The position numbers and the translations under genes are program-made. From Pyrococcus sp. ST04 (lineage in GTDB: Archaea; Methanobacteriota_B; Thermococci; Thermococcales; Thermococcaceae), in NCBI RefSeq assembly GCF_000263735.1, contig NC_017946.1, positions 1,095,348 through 1,159,347 on the forward strand: DNA of 64,000 nt, given 5' to 3'. Positions 45,430 to 54,732 of this stretch are shown here, piece after piece. Below the pieces are notes generated by a model that worked only from the letters and a program-made list of their open reading frames with translations, ran no database searches and had not been told where the DNA came from. Every line of letters begins with the position of its first letter. Position 1 is the stretch's first letter.

Positions 45430-46292
45430 ATCAACCCCCTCGTAGAAAGGGCATCCCAATACGTGAAGACGGGACCGTCTTTGCAGATATATTTCATAGA
45501 GACGCTGGTTCCAACGACGCAATGCCCGCACTTTCCAATTCCGCACTTCATCCTTCTTTCTAACGTCATGTAAATTCTCCCGGGGGAAAGACCCCTGTCC
45601 AAGAGCTCTTTTATCACGAACTTGTACATAACAGGCGGGCCACATATGAGGGCATAAGAATTCTCCACATTGAACTCTTCACCCCTAAACAAATCCGTGA
45701 CAACTCCTTTACACACTTTTTCTGAAAATCCTTTCTCGAGGTATATACATGAAGGGGTTTCAACTTCGTACGCAAGCTTAACGTGGCAGTTTAGCTTCTC
45801 TCCATGCTTAAGCAGGTATATTATCTCATCACGAAACAGAATATCTTCGTAACTCTTTGTTCCATAGAACAGGTAGATTCTCTCAAATTTTCCTGTATCT
45901 ATGGCATACCATAGGACAGAGCGAAGAGGGGCCATTCCGAGACCGCCAGCTACTAGAATAAGGTTTGATCCTTCCATCTTCTCAAGAGGAAACCCATTTC
46001 CATAGGGGCCCCTTATTCCTATACTATCACCTTCGTCGAACTTGTGAATTAACCTCGTTAGTCTCCCAACCCTCCTTATGCATAGCTGAATAGGCTTTCT
46101 TGTAGGAGGAGAGCATAGGCTTATTGGAAACTCTCCATAGCCCCTCAAATCAACAATGACAAACTGACCAGGCTTAAATGTGAATGTACTCTCAAGTTCT
46201 CTATCGGTAAATCGAAGTGTGAAGAGTTTTTCTCTGGAAGTTAGTTCCCTAATTTCAATTATCTTCGCTTCATAACTCTCATAGGGGTTCAT
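45426..46292 (-). CDS. hydG: NiFe sulfhydrogenase gamma subunit (FAD, NAD(P)H, [2Fe-2S])
   Basis: A 288-residue ferredoxin-NADP reductase-like subunit. The FAD domain (FKPGQFVIVDLRGYGEFPISLCS) is at about 38-60, the NAD(P) domain begins at LVAGGLGMAPLRSVLWYA (about 112), and the C-terminal cysteines KCGIGKCGHCVVG ... YIC bind [2Fe-2S]. It links the hydrogenase to NAD(P)H. It overlaps beta (start) and delta (stop) by about four bases each, indicating tightly coupled translation and fixed stoichiometry. Confidence 0.95.
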   Translation of the reverse strand: MNPYESYEAKIIEIRELTSREKLFTLRFTDRELESTFTFKPGQFVIVDLRGYGEFPISLCSPPTRKPIQLCIRRVGRLTRLIHKFDEGDSIGIRGPYGNGFPLEKMEGSNLILVAGGLGMAPLRSVLWYAIDTGKFERIYLFYGTKSYEDILFRDEIIYLLKHGEKLNCHVKLAYEVETPSCIYLEKGFSEKVCKGVVTDLFRGEEFNVENSYALICGPPVMYKFVIKELLDRGLSPGRIYMTLERRMKCGIGKCGHCVVGTSVSMKYICKDGPVFTYWDALSTRGLI

Positions 46293-47293
46293 ATTAACCC
46301 CTCCCTAATCTCCTCGAGAACCTTAACGTGTTCTATCCTGGCGGGACAGAACTCATCACACCTTCCACACCCAACGCAGTTAAAGCCGGCAGATGGATCA
46401 AAATAGCTCTTACAGTAGTAGCGATGCCTAAAACGGTCTAATCGAGTTGGTCTAAAGTTATGACCCCCCGCAACTAAGCCATGAGTTGGCATGAAGCATG
46501 AGTCATATCTTCTTTCTCTTACCGCCTCATATGCCCTTGTCCAGTTATCACAGACCTCGTAACATCTACACGTTGGACATACAAGTGTACAGTTCCCACA
46601 GCCTAAACATTTCTCAGAATATTTCTTCCATACGGGGCTATTAAATGCCAAGTCAAGTATATCTGCCAGACCTTCTCTATTTATTTCTCTTTTGAATGCC
46701 TTTGCCCTTTTTTCTTCAAATTCCTTGAAGTTCTTGAGATCTTCATCGGTAACTTCATCAAATAATTCTTGATTCTCCCACACGATCTCATGTCCTTTTA
46801 TGCTTCCTACCCTCACTAGCCAGCCGTCTGGAAGCTCGTGAAGGAAAAGGTCAAACCCATCCATTGCAAAGTCTGTACCTAGACTCTTACAGAAGCAGTA
46901 TTCATCAGGCATACAGCTAATTCCCACAATGAAAGCGTTATCTCTCCTCGCTTTGTAATATGGGTCTATAGGATCCTGGAGGTATACTCTGTCAAGTATC
47001 TTTAATCCGTGAATATCACAGGAATGCACTCCAAACAATACGAATTTTTCTACATCCTTTACTTCCTCCCATGTATTCTGCTTCAGCCTGAATAACTGAT
47101 CTCTCGGTTTGACAAAGAACTTTTTTGGTGGAAGTATTGTTCTCCTGTACTTGAGTGCTAAATCTTTAACATTGTCAACATGTTCAAATGTATACGTTGA
47201 GTTATGCTTCACTGGACCATATATTTTGCCAATCTCCTTTAAGCTCTCAAAAAATTCAGAAAAGTTTTCGGATGAAAGCTTAACGTATCTCAT
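46289..47293 (-). CDS. hydB: NiFe sulfhydrogenase beta subunit (Fe-S, sulfur reductase-like)
   Basis: A 334-residue iron-sulfur protein beginning MRYVKLSSENFSEFF at 47293 after AAGGAGGGAAG. Two ferredoxin-type motifs occur, CLGCGNCTLVCPTCRCYEVCD (about 228-248) and CVGCGRCDEFCPARIEHV near the C terminus, plus CKSLGTDFAMDGFD in the middle. The family resembles the anaerobic sulfite reductase subunit A. A longer frame (to 47608) is an overlap with sudB and is rejected. First gene of the operon; SurR motif 71 bases upstream. Confidence 0.94.
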   Translation of the reverse strand: MRYVKLSSENFSEFFESLKEIGKIYGPVKHNSTYTFEHVDNVKDLALKYRRTILPPKKFFVKPRDQLFRLKQNTWEEVKDVEKFVLFGVHSCDIHGLKILDRVYLQDPIDPYYKARRDNAFIVGISCMPDEYCFCKSLGTDFAMDGFDLFLHELPDGWLVRVGSIKGHEIVWENQELFDEVTDEDLKNFKEFEEKRAKAFKREINREGLADILDLAFNSPVWKKYSEKCLGCGNCTLVCPTCRCYEVCDNWTRAYEAVRERRYDSCFMPTHGLVAGGHNFRPTRLDRFRHRYYCKSYFDPSAGFNCVGCGRCDEFCPARIEHVKVLEEIREGLI

Positions 47294-47363
47294 GAATCTT
47301 CCCTCCTTGATATTTTGTAATGATAAAATGAGGTGATAAGAATTTCCAAAACGCCATTTTGAC

Positions 47364-47380
47364 AACTTAAAGTTTTGAAC
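47364..47380. promoter_or_regulatory. Extended SurR motif (AACn5GTTn3AAC) between hydB and sudB
   Basis: AAC-TTAAA-GTT-TTG-AAC is a full match to the extended SurR pattern. It lies between the divergent hydB (start 47293) and sudB genes. For sudB a TATA TTTTTATTATA is about 25-30 bases downstream (47406-47416); for hydB a TATA-like TTCTTATC lies about 25 bases away on the other side. Upstream-of-TATA placement fits SurR activation in the absence of sulfur. One site may serve both promoters (inference). Confidence 0.8.
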
Positions 47381-47447
47381 AAATGGTGGAATACATCGAA
47401 AGAAATTTTTATTATACCCAAAATAGAAATTTACCAAGGTGATGCCA

Positions 47448-48284
47448 GTGTACAAAATTTTACGGAAAGAACGACTCGCTCCTGGCATTAATCTTTTTGA
47501 GATAGAAGCTCCCAGAGTTGCAAAACATGCAAAACCAGGACAATTTGTGATAATTAGGTTACATGAAAGAGGAGAAAGAATACCCTTGACAATTGCCGAC
47601 GTTGACATAAGTAAAGGTTCAGTTACAATAGTTGCCCAAGAGGTAGGAAAGACAACACATGAGCTGGGAACTTACAATGAAGGTGATTACATACTTGATT
47701 TTCTAGGTCCCCTGGGAAAGCCAAGCCATATAGACAAATTTGGAACAGTTGTAATGGTGGGAGGTGGGGTTGGAGTTGCAGAGATATACCCCGTTGCAAA
47801 AGCCATGAAGCAAGCTGGAAACTATGTGATATCGATTTTAGGATTCAGAACCAAGGAACTAGTCTTCTGGGAGGACAAACTCAGGGAAGTAAGTGATGAG
47901 GTAATAGTAACTACAAATGATGGAAGTTATGGAATGAAGGGATTTACGACACATGCACTTCAAAAACTAATAGAAGAAGGAAGAAAAATCGATCTTGTGC
48001 ATGCAGTTGGCCCAGCAATTATGATGAAAGCTGTAGCAGAGCTAACAAAGCCTTATGGAATAAAAACCATGGCAAGCCTCAATCCCATTATGGTAGATGG
48101 AACGGGAATGTGTGGTGCCTGCAGAGTGACTGTTGGGGGAGAAATAAAGTTTGCATGTGTTGATGGGCCTGAATTTGACGCACACTTGGTTGATTGGGAT
48201 GAGCTTATGAAGAGACTCACATACTATCGCGACCTTGAATTGATAAGCTTTGAAAAATGGAAGAGGGAAAGGGGGATGGTTTGA
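47448..48284 (+). CDS. sudB: Ferredoxin:NADP oxidoreductase small subunit (sulfide dehydrogenase beta, NfnI-S)
   Basis: A protein of about 278 residues (GTG 47448, with AAGGTGA five bases upstream; ATG 47442 or GTG 47439 are alternatives lying in that site). FAD domain KPGQFVIIRLHERGERIPLTIADVD, NAD domain VMVGGGVGVAEIYPVAKAM and a C-terminal [2Fe-2S] site with GMCGACRV and the DGPEFDAHLVDW tail are visible. With SudA it forms the NfnAB-type flavin-bifurcating complex coupling ferredoxin, NADPH and NAD. The stop is followed by sudA at once. Confidence 0.94.
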   Translation: MYKILRKERLAPGINLFEIEAPRVAKHAKPGQFVIIRLHERGERIPLTIADVDISKGSVTIVAQEVGKTTHELGTYNEGDYILDFLGPLGKPSHIDKFGTVVMVGGGVGVAEIYPVAKAMKQAGNYVISILGFRTKELVFWEDKLREVSDEVIVTTNDGSYGMKGFTTHALQKLIEEGRKIDLVHAVGPAIMMKAVAELTKPYGIKTMASLNPIMVDGTGMCGACRVTVGGEIKFACVDGPEFDAHLVDWDELMKRLTYYRDLELISFEKWKRERGMV

Positions 48285-49712
<1,428 letters not shown>

Positions 49713-49775
49713 CTTTTCATATTTTTTGGGAAAACTACTTAAAAGATCAATTTCTGGAGATTATAGGTGGATTAA

Positions 49776-50342
49776 ATGAATAGAGTTCCCATAATCCTAC
49801 TAGTCTTTGTGCTCCCAATTGTCATCTCGGGGTGCATATCTTCACCACCTTCAACACAGACAATTTCTCAGCACGCCTCAACGACTCCAACCTCCCATCA
49901 ATCAACGACGATAACAGAAGATTGGTTGGAGGGGCTGGATAAATCAAAGTTCCACTTCTACATCTATGGACTGGACACATGCCCTCACTGTCAAAGAATG
50001 AAGGAGTTACTGCCGGAGTATTTTGGTGAGGGAAGTCTAACCTTCTATGAGGTAAGAAAATCTGAAAAAAACTTTGAAATTTACCAGAACTTCTCTAAAA
50101 TGATTGGAGTTACTGGAGTTCCTCTAATAGGAGTGTTCTATTCTGGCAAACTATATGCTATAATCGAGGGTGAAATAGATCCAAAAGTAATCCCTAAAAT
50201 TGTCAAAACGGCAATGGAACACAATAGTGTTATACTAATTTTAAGTTCTGGCCAGTATATTTTGCCATTAAACAACACAAAAGCTGAAAGCGCAGTTACT
50301 AACATGACGAAGTGGTTCCTTATGGGACAACCAGAACCTTAA
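49776..50342 (+). CDS. Thioredoxin-like lipoprotein
   Basis: A 188-residue protein with a signal sequence ending in a lipobox (VISGC, Cys20), a Ser/Thr-rich linker (20-48), and a thioredoxin/glutaredoxin-like domain with LDTCPHCQRMKELL (CxxC at about 72-75) and the cis-proline-like GVTGVPLIGVF (about 110-120). It is probably anchored to the outer face of the membrane and handles thiol-disulfide exchange. It starts 63 bases after sudA with its own upstream region, so any link to sulfur metabolism is inferred. Confidence 0.75.
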   Translation: MNRVPIILLVFVLPIVISGCISSPPSTQTISQHASTTPTSHQSTTITEDWLEGLDKSKFHFYIYGLDTCPHCQRMKELLPEYFGEGSLTFYEVRKSEKNFEIYQNFSKMIGVTGVPLIGVFYSGKLYAIIEGEIDPKVIPKIVKTAMEHNSVILILSSGQYILPLNNTKAESAVTNMTKWFLMGQPEP

Positions 50343-50343
50343 A

Positions 50344-50359
50344 TGGACACTTATGTCCA
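50344..50359. promoter_or_regulatory. Inverted repeat TGGACA-CTTA-TGTCCA
   Basis: A perfect 6-bp inverted repeat with a 4-base centre starting just after the stop of the thioredoxin-like lipoprotein gene and 46 bases before the small HTH gene. It could be an operator for that gene or an RNA hairpin at the end of the lipoprotein transcript; there is no T-run after it, which argues against an intrinsic terminator. Confidence 0.4.
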
Positions 50360-50405
50360 AAAATATTAATTAACCTCCGCTTCAATTTATTATTTGGTGT
50401 TCTGC

Positions 50406-50609
50406 ATGCATTCCAAGGAGTTTGTGTATAAAATTTTGGCCACAAAGAAGAAGGCCGTGAGTTTAAAGAAGTTGAGTTCTGAGCTTGAGACTTCTATGCC
50501 AAGGCTTCTCCAAACATTAAAGCAACTTGAAGATGATGGTCTTGTTGAAATTTCATATAAGAGTGAAATCACAGTTAGGGCAAAAACTCTCGAGGATTAT
50601 GGGAGCTAG
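50406..50609 (+). CDS. Small helix-turn-helix protein
   Basis: A 67-residue protein from ATG 50406 whose whole length reads as a winged-helix domain: MHSKEFVYKILATKKKAVSL, then KKLSSELETSMPRLLQTLKQLEDDGLVEI (recognition helix and wing), ending KTLEDYGS. No ligand domain. Position 81 bases upstream of the phosphate permease gene suggests that it could regulate that gene; this is inference. Starts at GTG 50394 are possible. Confidence 0.65.
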   Translation: MHSKEFVYKILATKKKAVSLKKLSSELETSMPRLLQTLKQLEDDGLVEISYKSEITVRAKTLEDYGS

Positions 50610-50664
50610 TTGCCTCAAAATTTATTAACTCTTTTTTGCCTTTTCTTAATGTTGTCTAAATATG

Positions 50665-50681
50665 CTATATAGAATATATAG
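50665..50681. promoter_or_regulatory. Inverted repeat CTATATA-GAA-TATATAG before the second phosphate permease
   Basis: A perfect 7-bp inverted repeat with a GAA centre that ends at the ribosome binding site (GGTGA) of the permease gene at 50691. It is AT-rich and may overlap promoter and start region. An operator role, perhaps for the small HTH protein encoded just upstream, is inference. Confidence 0.4.
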
Positions 50682-50690
50682 GTGATAGCA

Positions 50691-51644
50691 ATGATTGGCA
50701 TTGTCTTACTAGCGATGACCTTTTACATAGCGTGGAACATTGGGGCTAATGATTCAGCAAATGCCATGGGAACCGCAGTTGGTTCAGGAGTTTTAAGCTT
50801 TAGACAAGCAACACTAACTATCGCAATATTTACACTTTTGGGAGCATATTTTCAGGGATATAAGGTCATGAAAACCGTTGGAGAGGGAATAATCTCAAAT
50901 CTAACTCCTGAAATGGTACTCATAATAATGCTAGCCGCAGGAACATGGGTCACGATAGCTACTATAAAGGGCCTCCCAGTTTCAACCACCCAGTCGATAA
51001 TTGGAAGCGTTGTTGGGGTTGGATTAGCCCTAAATAAGCCAATAAATTGGGGAGTTTTTGAAAAAGTAGTTTCTGCTTGGATTATCTCGCCTCTACTAGC
51101 GGGTCTCCTTGGATTTTTATTGTACAATCTATATTCGAGGATATTCAGACGAATTAAGAGTGTAAGGACGATTGAACTCCTATATAAATGGATGGCGATA
51201 GCTGGGGGCTCTTATATGGCATTTAACTTTGGAGCAAACGAAGTAGCAAACGCAGTAGGGCCACTTGTAGGTGCTGGAGTCATGGATCCTCAAAAAGCAG
51301 GAATATTCGGAGCAATTAGCTTAGCTATTGGGAGCCTAACATTCAGTTACGCCGTGATGTATACGGTTGGAAAGAAAATCACCGCTTTGGGACCATTAAC
51401 GGCGTTTTCTGCACAATTTGGCTCTGCAATTTCAGTAAGTCTTGCAAATTATCTGGGCTTTCCAGTAAGCTCAAGCCAAGCCATAATTGGGGGTATAGTT
51501 GGCGCAGGTCTTGCAGTTGGCGAGAAAGTGAAGAAAAAAACGATAGCCGAAGTAGTTCTAGGGTGGATCGCAACGCCGATAATCGGGATAATCCTAGCTT
51601 ACATCGTGGCAATGTTGTTCTTCTATGTGGGAATGCTATCCTAG
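50691..51644 (+). CDS. Second PiT-family phosphate permease
   Basis: A 317-residue PiT transporter, shorter than the 407-residue one at 30008. The two family repeats are IGANDSANAMGTAVGSG (about 17-33) and FGANEVANAVGPLVGAG (about 180-196); the second has GANE where the usual is GAND. The GLPVSTTQS and GFPVSSSQA motifs follow. No PhoU-like gene accompanies it; an HTH gene precedes it instead. Phosphate is the likely substrate, though sulfate relatives exist (CysP). ATG 50691 follows GGTGATAG. Confidence 0.88.
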   Translation: MIGIVLLAMTFYIAWNIGANDSANAMGTAVGSGVLSFRQATLTIAIFTLLGAYFQGYKVMKTVGEGIISNLTPEMVLIIMLAAGTWVTIATIKGLPVSTTQSIIGSVVGVGLALNKPINWGVFEKVVSAWIISPLLAGLLGFLLYNLYSRIFRRIKSVRTIELLYKWMAIAGGSYMAFNFGANEVANAVGPLVGAGVMDPQKAGIFGAISLAIGSLTFSYAVMYTVGKKITALGPLTAFSAQFGSAISVSLANYLGFPVSSSQAIIGGIVGAGLAVGEKVKKKTIAEVVLGWIATPIIGIILAYIVAMLFFYVGMLS

Positions 51645-52910
51645 CCTCCTCACCTCAACACCTAACTTTGTTAGCTCCTTAATGAGACCCGTCTGAATGT
51701 AGGCTTTAATTTTGGTTTCCTCCTGGAATTCAACATCTAGAAGCTCTCCCATTGCATGTATCATAGCCAAGACCTTTCCAACTTTCCCTGGATCTGTGAC
51801 TTTAATCTCAAATCTCTGAAACTTTGGTAAGTACTCTATAGCCCTTTCAATGGCATTATACAGCTCATTAAGCGTTTTAGTTTTTGCCGAAATCTTCACA
51901 ATCTCAACGATATTTGCCCTACCATCAACGAGTTCTCTAAGTAGGATTGCTTTTTTCTCTATATCTTCTCGATTCGTAAGATCCATCTTATTTAGAGCAA
52001 CTATCATTGGCCTATCTAGTGCCTTAAGTTCCCTTAACACATCAAGAGAAGCAAAGAACTTTCTTCTAATTTCTGGCCAAGGTTCACTAGCATCGAGAAC
52101 TAGGATTATCACATCTGCCTTTACGATCTCTTCAAGAGTAGAGTGAAAGGCTTCAACTATGAAAGGAGGAAGATCATCAATAAAACCAACAGTATCAGTT
52201 ATCAACATTGTCTTTCCTCTAACTTTGAACCTTCTCGTCGTTGTGTCTAGGGTCGTAAACATCTGATTCTTAGCATCTATACTCTCACCAGTCAGAGCAT
52301 TTAAGAGCGTTGATTTTCCAGCATTTGTATAACCTGCAAGGGCTATTAACACAAATCCCTCTTCTTCTCTTTTTTTCCTCCTAATTTCTCTTTCAGCTCG
52401 TATTTTCTCAAGCTCTTCCCTTATCTTCCCCATTCTATATCGGATGTGTTTGAAGTATTGATGAACCTGATACTCACCCATTCCTTTGAATCCCGCTCTA
52501 TCACCCATCTTTATCCTTCTAATTGCCTCCTTGACTAAAGGTAGTTCATACTGCAAATTCGCTAGCTCAACTTGCAACTTTGCTTCCTTTGAGTGGGCTC
52601 TCTTTTCAAATATCTCCAAGACAAGCTGCCACTTATCTATTATGTCTACTCTAAGTTCTTTCCACAGATTATAAGCCTGTGAGGGGGTGAGCTTGTTAGC
52701 AAAAACAACCTTATCAGGATTAAGCTCCTTCACGAGTCTCTTTATTTCTTCAAGTTTTCCTGGCCCTATGTTGTATCTCGGGTGCTCTTCTCTAACCTGC
52801 TCAACTATTGCAAGAACTTCGTACCCCGCACTCTTTAACAGTTCTTCAAACTCCTCCCTACTCACCCTCTCTCGCCTTGACTTTCTAATTACCCCAATTG
52901 CTCTCATCAT
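51636..52910 (-). CDS. hflX: GTPase HflX
   Basis: A 424-residue GTPase. The glycine-rich N-terminal HflX domain (1-180, with NIGPGKLEEIKRL) and long coiled-coil helices lead to the G domain: G1 ALAGYTNAGKSTLLNAL (about 190-206), G3 DTVGFIDDLP, G4 NKMD. HflX splits stalled ribosomes and binds the 50S subunit. The gene's end overlaps the convergent permease by nine bases. ATG 52910 or 52907. Confidence 0.95.
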   Translation of the reverse strand: MMRAIGVIRKSRRERVSREEFEELLKSAGYEVLAIVEQVREEHPRYNIGPGKLEEIKRLVKELNPDKVVFANKLTPSQAYNLWKELRVDIIDKWQLVLEIFEKRAHSKEAKLQVELANLQYELPLVKEAIRRIKMGDRAGFKGMGEYQVHQYFKHIRYRMGKIREELEKIRAEREIRRKKREEEGFVLIALAGYTNAGKSTLLNALTGESIDAKNQMFTTLDTTTRRFKVRGKTMLITDTVGFIDDLPPFIVEAFHSTLEEIVKADVIILVLDASEPWPEIRRKFFASLDVLRELKALDRPMIVALNKMDLTNREDIEKKAILLRELVDGRANIVEIVKISAKTKTLNELYNAIERAIEYLPKFQRFEIKVTDPGKVGKVLAMIHAMGELLDVEFQEETKIKAYIQTGLIKELTKLGVEVRRLG

Positions 52911-52938
52911 GATAAGCTTTATATGTGAGGTTTATAAT

Positions 52939-53226
52939 CTATTGGCCTTCTGCTATTGGAGGTTTAGCTTTTCGTAAATATACCTCCTCTCTGGATCTAG
53001 CCTCTCTAACAATCTCTAAAAGCGAATTAACTTTCGGATTATTGTACTTGAGCTTGAGGGTAGTTAGTATGCCTTCAAGAAATCCATAAATCCCAGCCTT
53101 AGCAAAATGCTCTCCTCTTGTTTTTTCAATACCCTTGTTGAGGAGGATGAACCTATCTATCGCCTCTACTAGGGAATTTTCGTTTAATTCTTTACACAAT
53201 TTTTTGACTTCTTCAACTAAATCCAT
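52939..53226 (-). CDS. Small helical hypothetical protein (95 residues)
   Basis: A predicted all-helical protein, MDLVEEVKKLCKELNENSLVEAIDRF onward, with HFAKAGIYGFLEGILTTLKLKY and REARSREEVYLRKAKPPIAEGQ. I recall a Thermococcales-only family (DUF3216) of such proteins, but this is not certain. It starts two bases after the methyltransferase gene's stop and lies 29 bases upstream of hflX on the same strand, so it may belong to one run from 54284 to 51636. Function unknown. Confidence 0.65.
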   Translation of the reverse strand: MDLVEEVKKLCKELNENSLVEAIDRFILLNKGIEKTRGEHFAKAGIYGFLEGILTTLKLKYNNPKVNSLLEIVREARSREEVYLRKAKPPIAEGQ

Positions 53227-53228
53227 TC

Positions 53229-53864
53229 TTACCTAACCTCCTTTATAGCCCTGATAACCACAAAGCTCCCTTCTCCCCACCCTTCTTTTACTGGCTCAAT
53301 CTCTTTAATTTCTTCGAGCCTGTGAAAGAGTGTTTGAACGACCTTGTCGATTTTGAATCCAACTCTCTCCAAAAGTTTGATGAGTTCCTCAGTTGAAAAG
53401 AAGTTTGCATCTTTGTAGAAGACGCTTTTGTCCTTTTTCCTCTCATATTCCCTACCTATTGGGCTTTCCTTATCAACAAATCCTATTATTACAAACCCTC
53501 CCGGTTTTAAAACTCTGTGAATCTCCTTAAGCGCTTTTTCAGGATCATCAACAAAGCATATAGTCGTTACCATTAAAATACACTCTACAGAGTTATCTTC
53601 AAAAGGCAGATCTTCAGCTACTCCTGGAATTACCTTTATTCCCCTCTTTTCTGCAATTTCTGCCATTCTTCTTGAAGGCTCAACCCCAACCTTTATCCCA
53701 AGAGGAGCTGCAAACCTACCAGTTCCGACCCCAACCTCAATGCATTCGTTATCTGGAAGAACAGCCTTTACAGCGTTGAGTTCACTTTGATAAGCATGCC
53801 AGTTTCTCTCAAACCACATTTCATACCTGTCCCTATGCTTCTCAAAAGGTTCAACTTTCGGCAT
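53229..53864 (-). CDS. SAM-dependent methyltransferase (class I)
   Basis: A 211-residue class I methyltransferase of the UbiE/small-molecule type. Motif I is CIEVGVGTGRFAAPLGIKVGVEPS (about 41-64), followed by GVAEDLPFEDNSVECILMVTTICFVDDP and the motif-III region LKPGGFVIIGFVDKESP. Similar Thermococcales proteins have been crystallised without a known substrate. It lies between the 95-residue hypothetical gene and the DUF2240-like gene with short spacers. Confidence 0.85.
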   Translation of the reverse strand: MPKVEPFEKHRDRYEMWFERNWHAYQSELNAVKAVLPDNECIEVGVGTGRFAAPLGIKVGVEPSRRMAEIAEKRGIKVIPGVAEDLPFEDNSVECILMVTTICFVDDPEKALKEIHRVLKPGGFVIIGFVDKESPIGREYERKKDKSVFYKDANFFSTEELIKLLERVGFKIDKVVQTLFHRLEEIKEIEPVKEGWGEGSFVVIRAIKEVR

Positions 53865-53867
53865 TAT

Positions 53868-54284
53868 TTAACCCTCCAGCTCGTCTTTAAACCTGGCCAT
53901 GTCAAGACCTTTTTCAAGTCCATAGAGATAAGCGAGAATTCTCTTATCAAGATTACCGTACCTGTTTCTAAGTTTCTCTATCTCTTCAAGTACTTCTATT
54001 TCACTAATTCCCAAATTCTTTGCTATGTATTCGACCATTTCACCCAATATATCCTTCTTTTGCTCTTCGTCTTGGATCAAATCAACGTGAACAATTAACC
54101 CATCAGGGGTTTCCTCAATTATTCCTTCTTCCATAGCATCTTCTATTAACTTTTTAGCTTCAGACACGGTGAGCTCACCTAAGTTGTATGCGAGTATTCC
54201 GATAATTTCGCTCTTAGTTGCAAACACCTCGCCACCCTTAAGCTTGACAGCATCGAGGAGGGGCTTATACTTTCCCAAAGCCAT
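53868..54284 (-). CDS. DUF2240-like conserved archaeal protein
   Basis: A 138-residue mostly helical protein starting MALGKYKPLLDAVKLKGGEV. The repeat of short winged-helix-like segments (GELTVSEAKKLIEDAMEEGIIEETPDGLIVHVD and IAKNLGISEIEVLEEIEKL) fits DUF2240, an archaeal family of unknown role, perhaps nucleic-acid binding. It starts at 54284 or 54290 and is divergent from the thioesterase gene with a 58-base gap. First in a run with the methyltransferase and the 95-residue gene. Confidence 0.7.
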   Translation of the reverse strand: MALGKYKPLLDAVKLKGGEVFATKSEIIGILAYNLGELTVSEAKKLIEDAMEEGIIEETPDGLIVHVDLIQDEEQKKDILGEMVEYIAKNLGISEIEVLEEIEKLRNRYGNLDKRILAYLYGLEKGLDMARFKDELEG

Positions 54285-54342
54285 CCCCAAGATACATTTC
54301 CTTTTTTAAGCTCAAAAGCTTTATCTACTTTTGGTGAACGAA

Positions 54343-54732
54343 ATGGAGCAGAGAACACATAAATTAACATCCGAAAGACTTGTTGGAAAACCAGTAAGGA
54401 TAGAGCCGGGATACGCGGAAGTAGAGCTTATAACCACAGAGGAAATGAAAGTTGATGAATTTGGTCTTGTTCATGGCGGATTCACGTTTGGATTAGCAGA
54501 TTATGCCGCAATGCTTGCCGTGAATGAGCCAACAGTTGTCCTTGGAAAGGCAGAGGTAAGATTCACAAAACCCGTAAGAGTTGGGGATAAATTACTTGCA
54601 AAGGCAAAAGTTTCTGAAGACTTGGGAAGGAAGAAAATAGTTGATGTCAAAGTGTATAGAGGGGATGAAGTAGTCTTAGAAGGAACGTTCCATTGTTATG
54701 TCCTGGAGAAACATGTTTTAGAGTCTCCTTAG
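54343..54732 (+). CDS. Hotdog-fold thioesterase (PaaI-like)
   Basis: A 129-residue hotdog-fold protein. The EFGLVHGGFTFGLADYAAMLAV segment (about 38-59) carries the HGG motif and long helix of PaaI/FlK-type thioesterases, and VRFTKPVRVGDKLLAKAKV follows. Likely hydrolyses an acyl-CoA; substrate unknown. ATG 54343 follows TTTGGTGAACG. Its 3' end overlaps the convergent methyltransferase gene by 15 bases. Confidence 0.85.
   Translation: MEQRTHKLTSERLVGKPVRIEPGYAEVELITTEEMKVDEFGLVHGGFTFGLADYAAMLAVNEPTVVLGKAEVRFTKPVRVGDKLLAKAKVSEDLGRKKIVDVKVYRGDEVVLEGTFHCYVLEKHVLESP

Noticed and set aside
45430-45645. 72-codon N-terminal extension of hydD
   Set aside because: It lies wholly within the gamma subunit gene in another frame; the small-subunit start MMKMKLGVFELTDCGGC with its own binding site is at 45429.
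46289-47608. A 439-residue frame for hydB
   Set aside because: The first 105 codons run over the promoter region and into sudB on the other strand; a ribosome binding site and family-typical start are at 47293.
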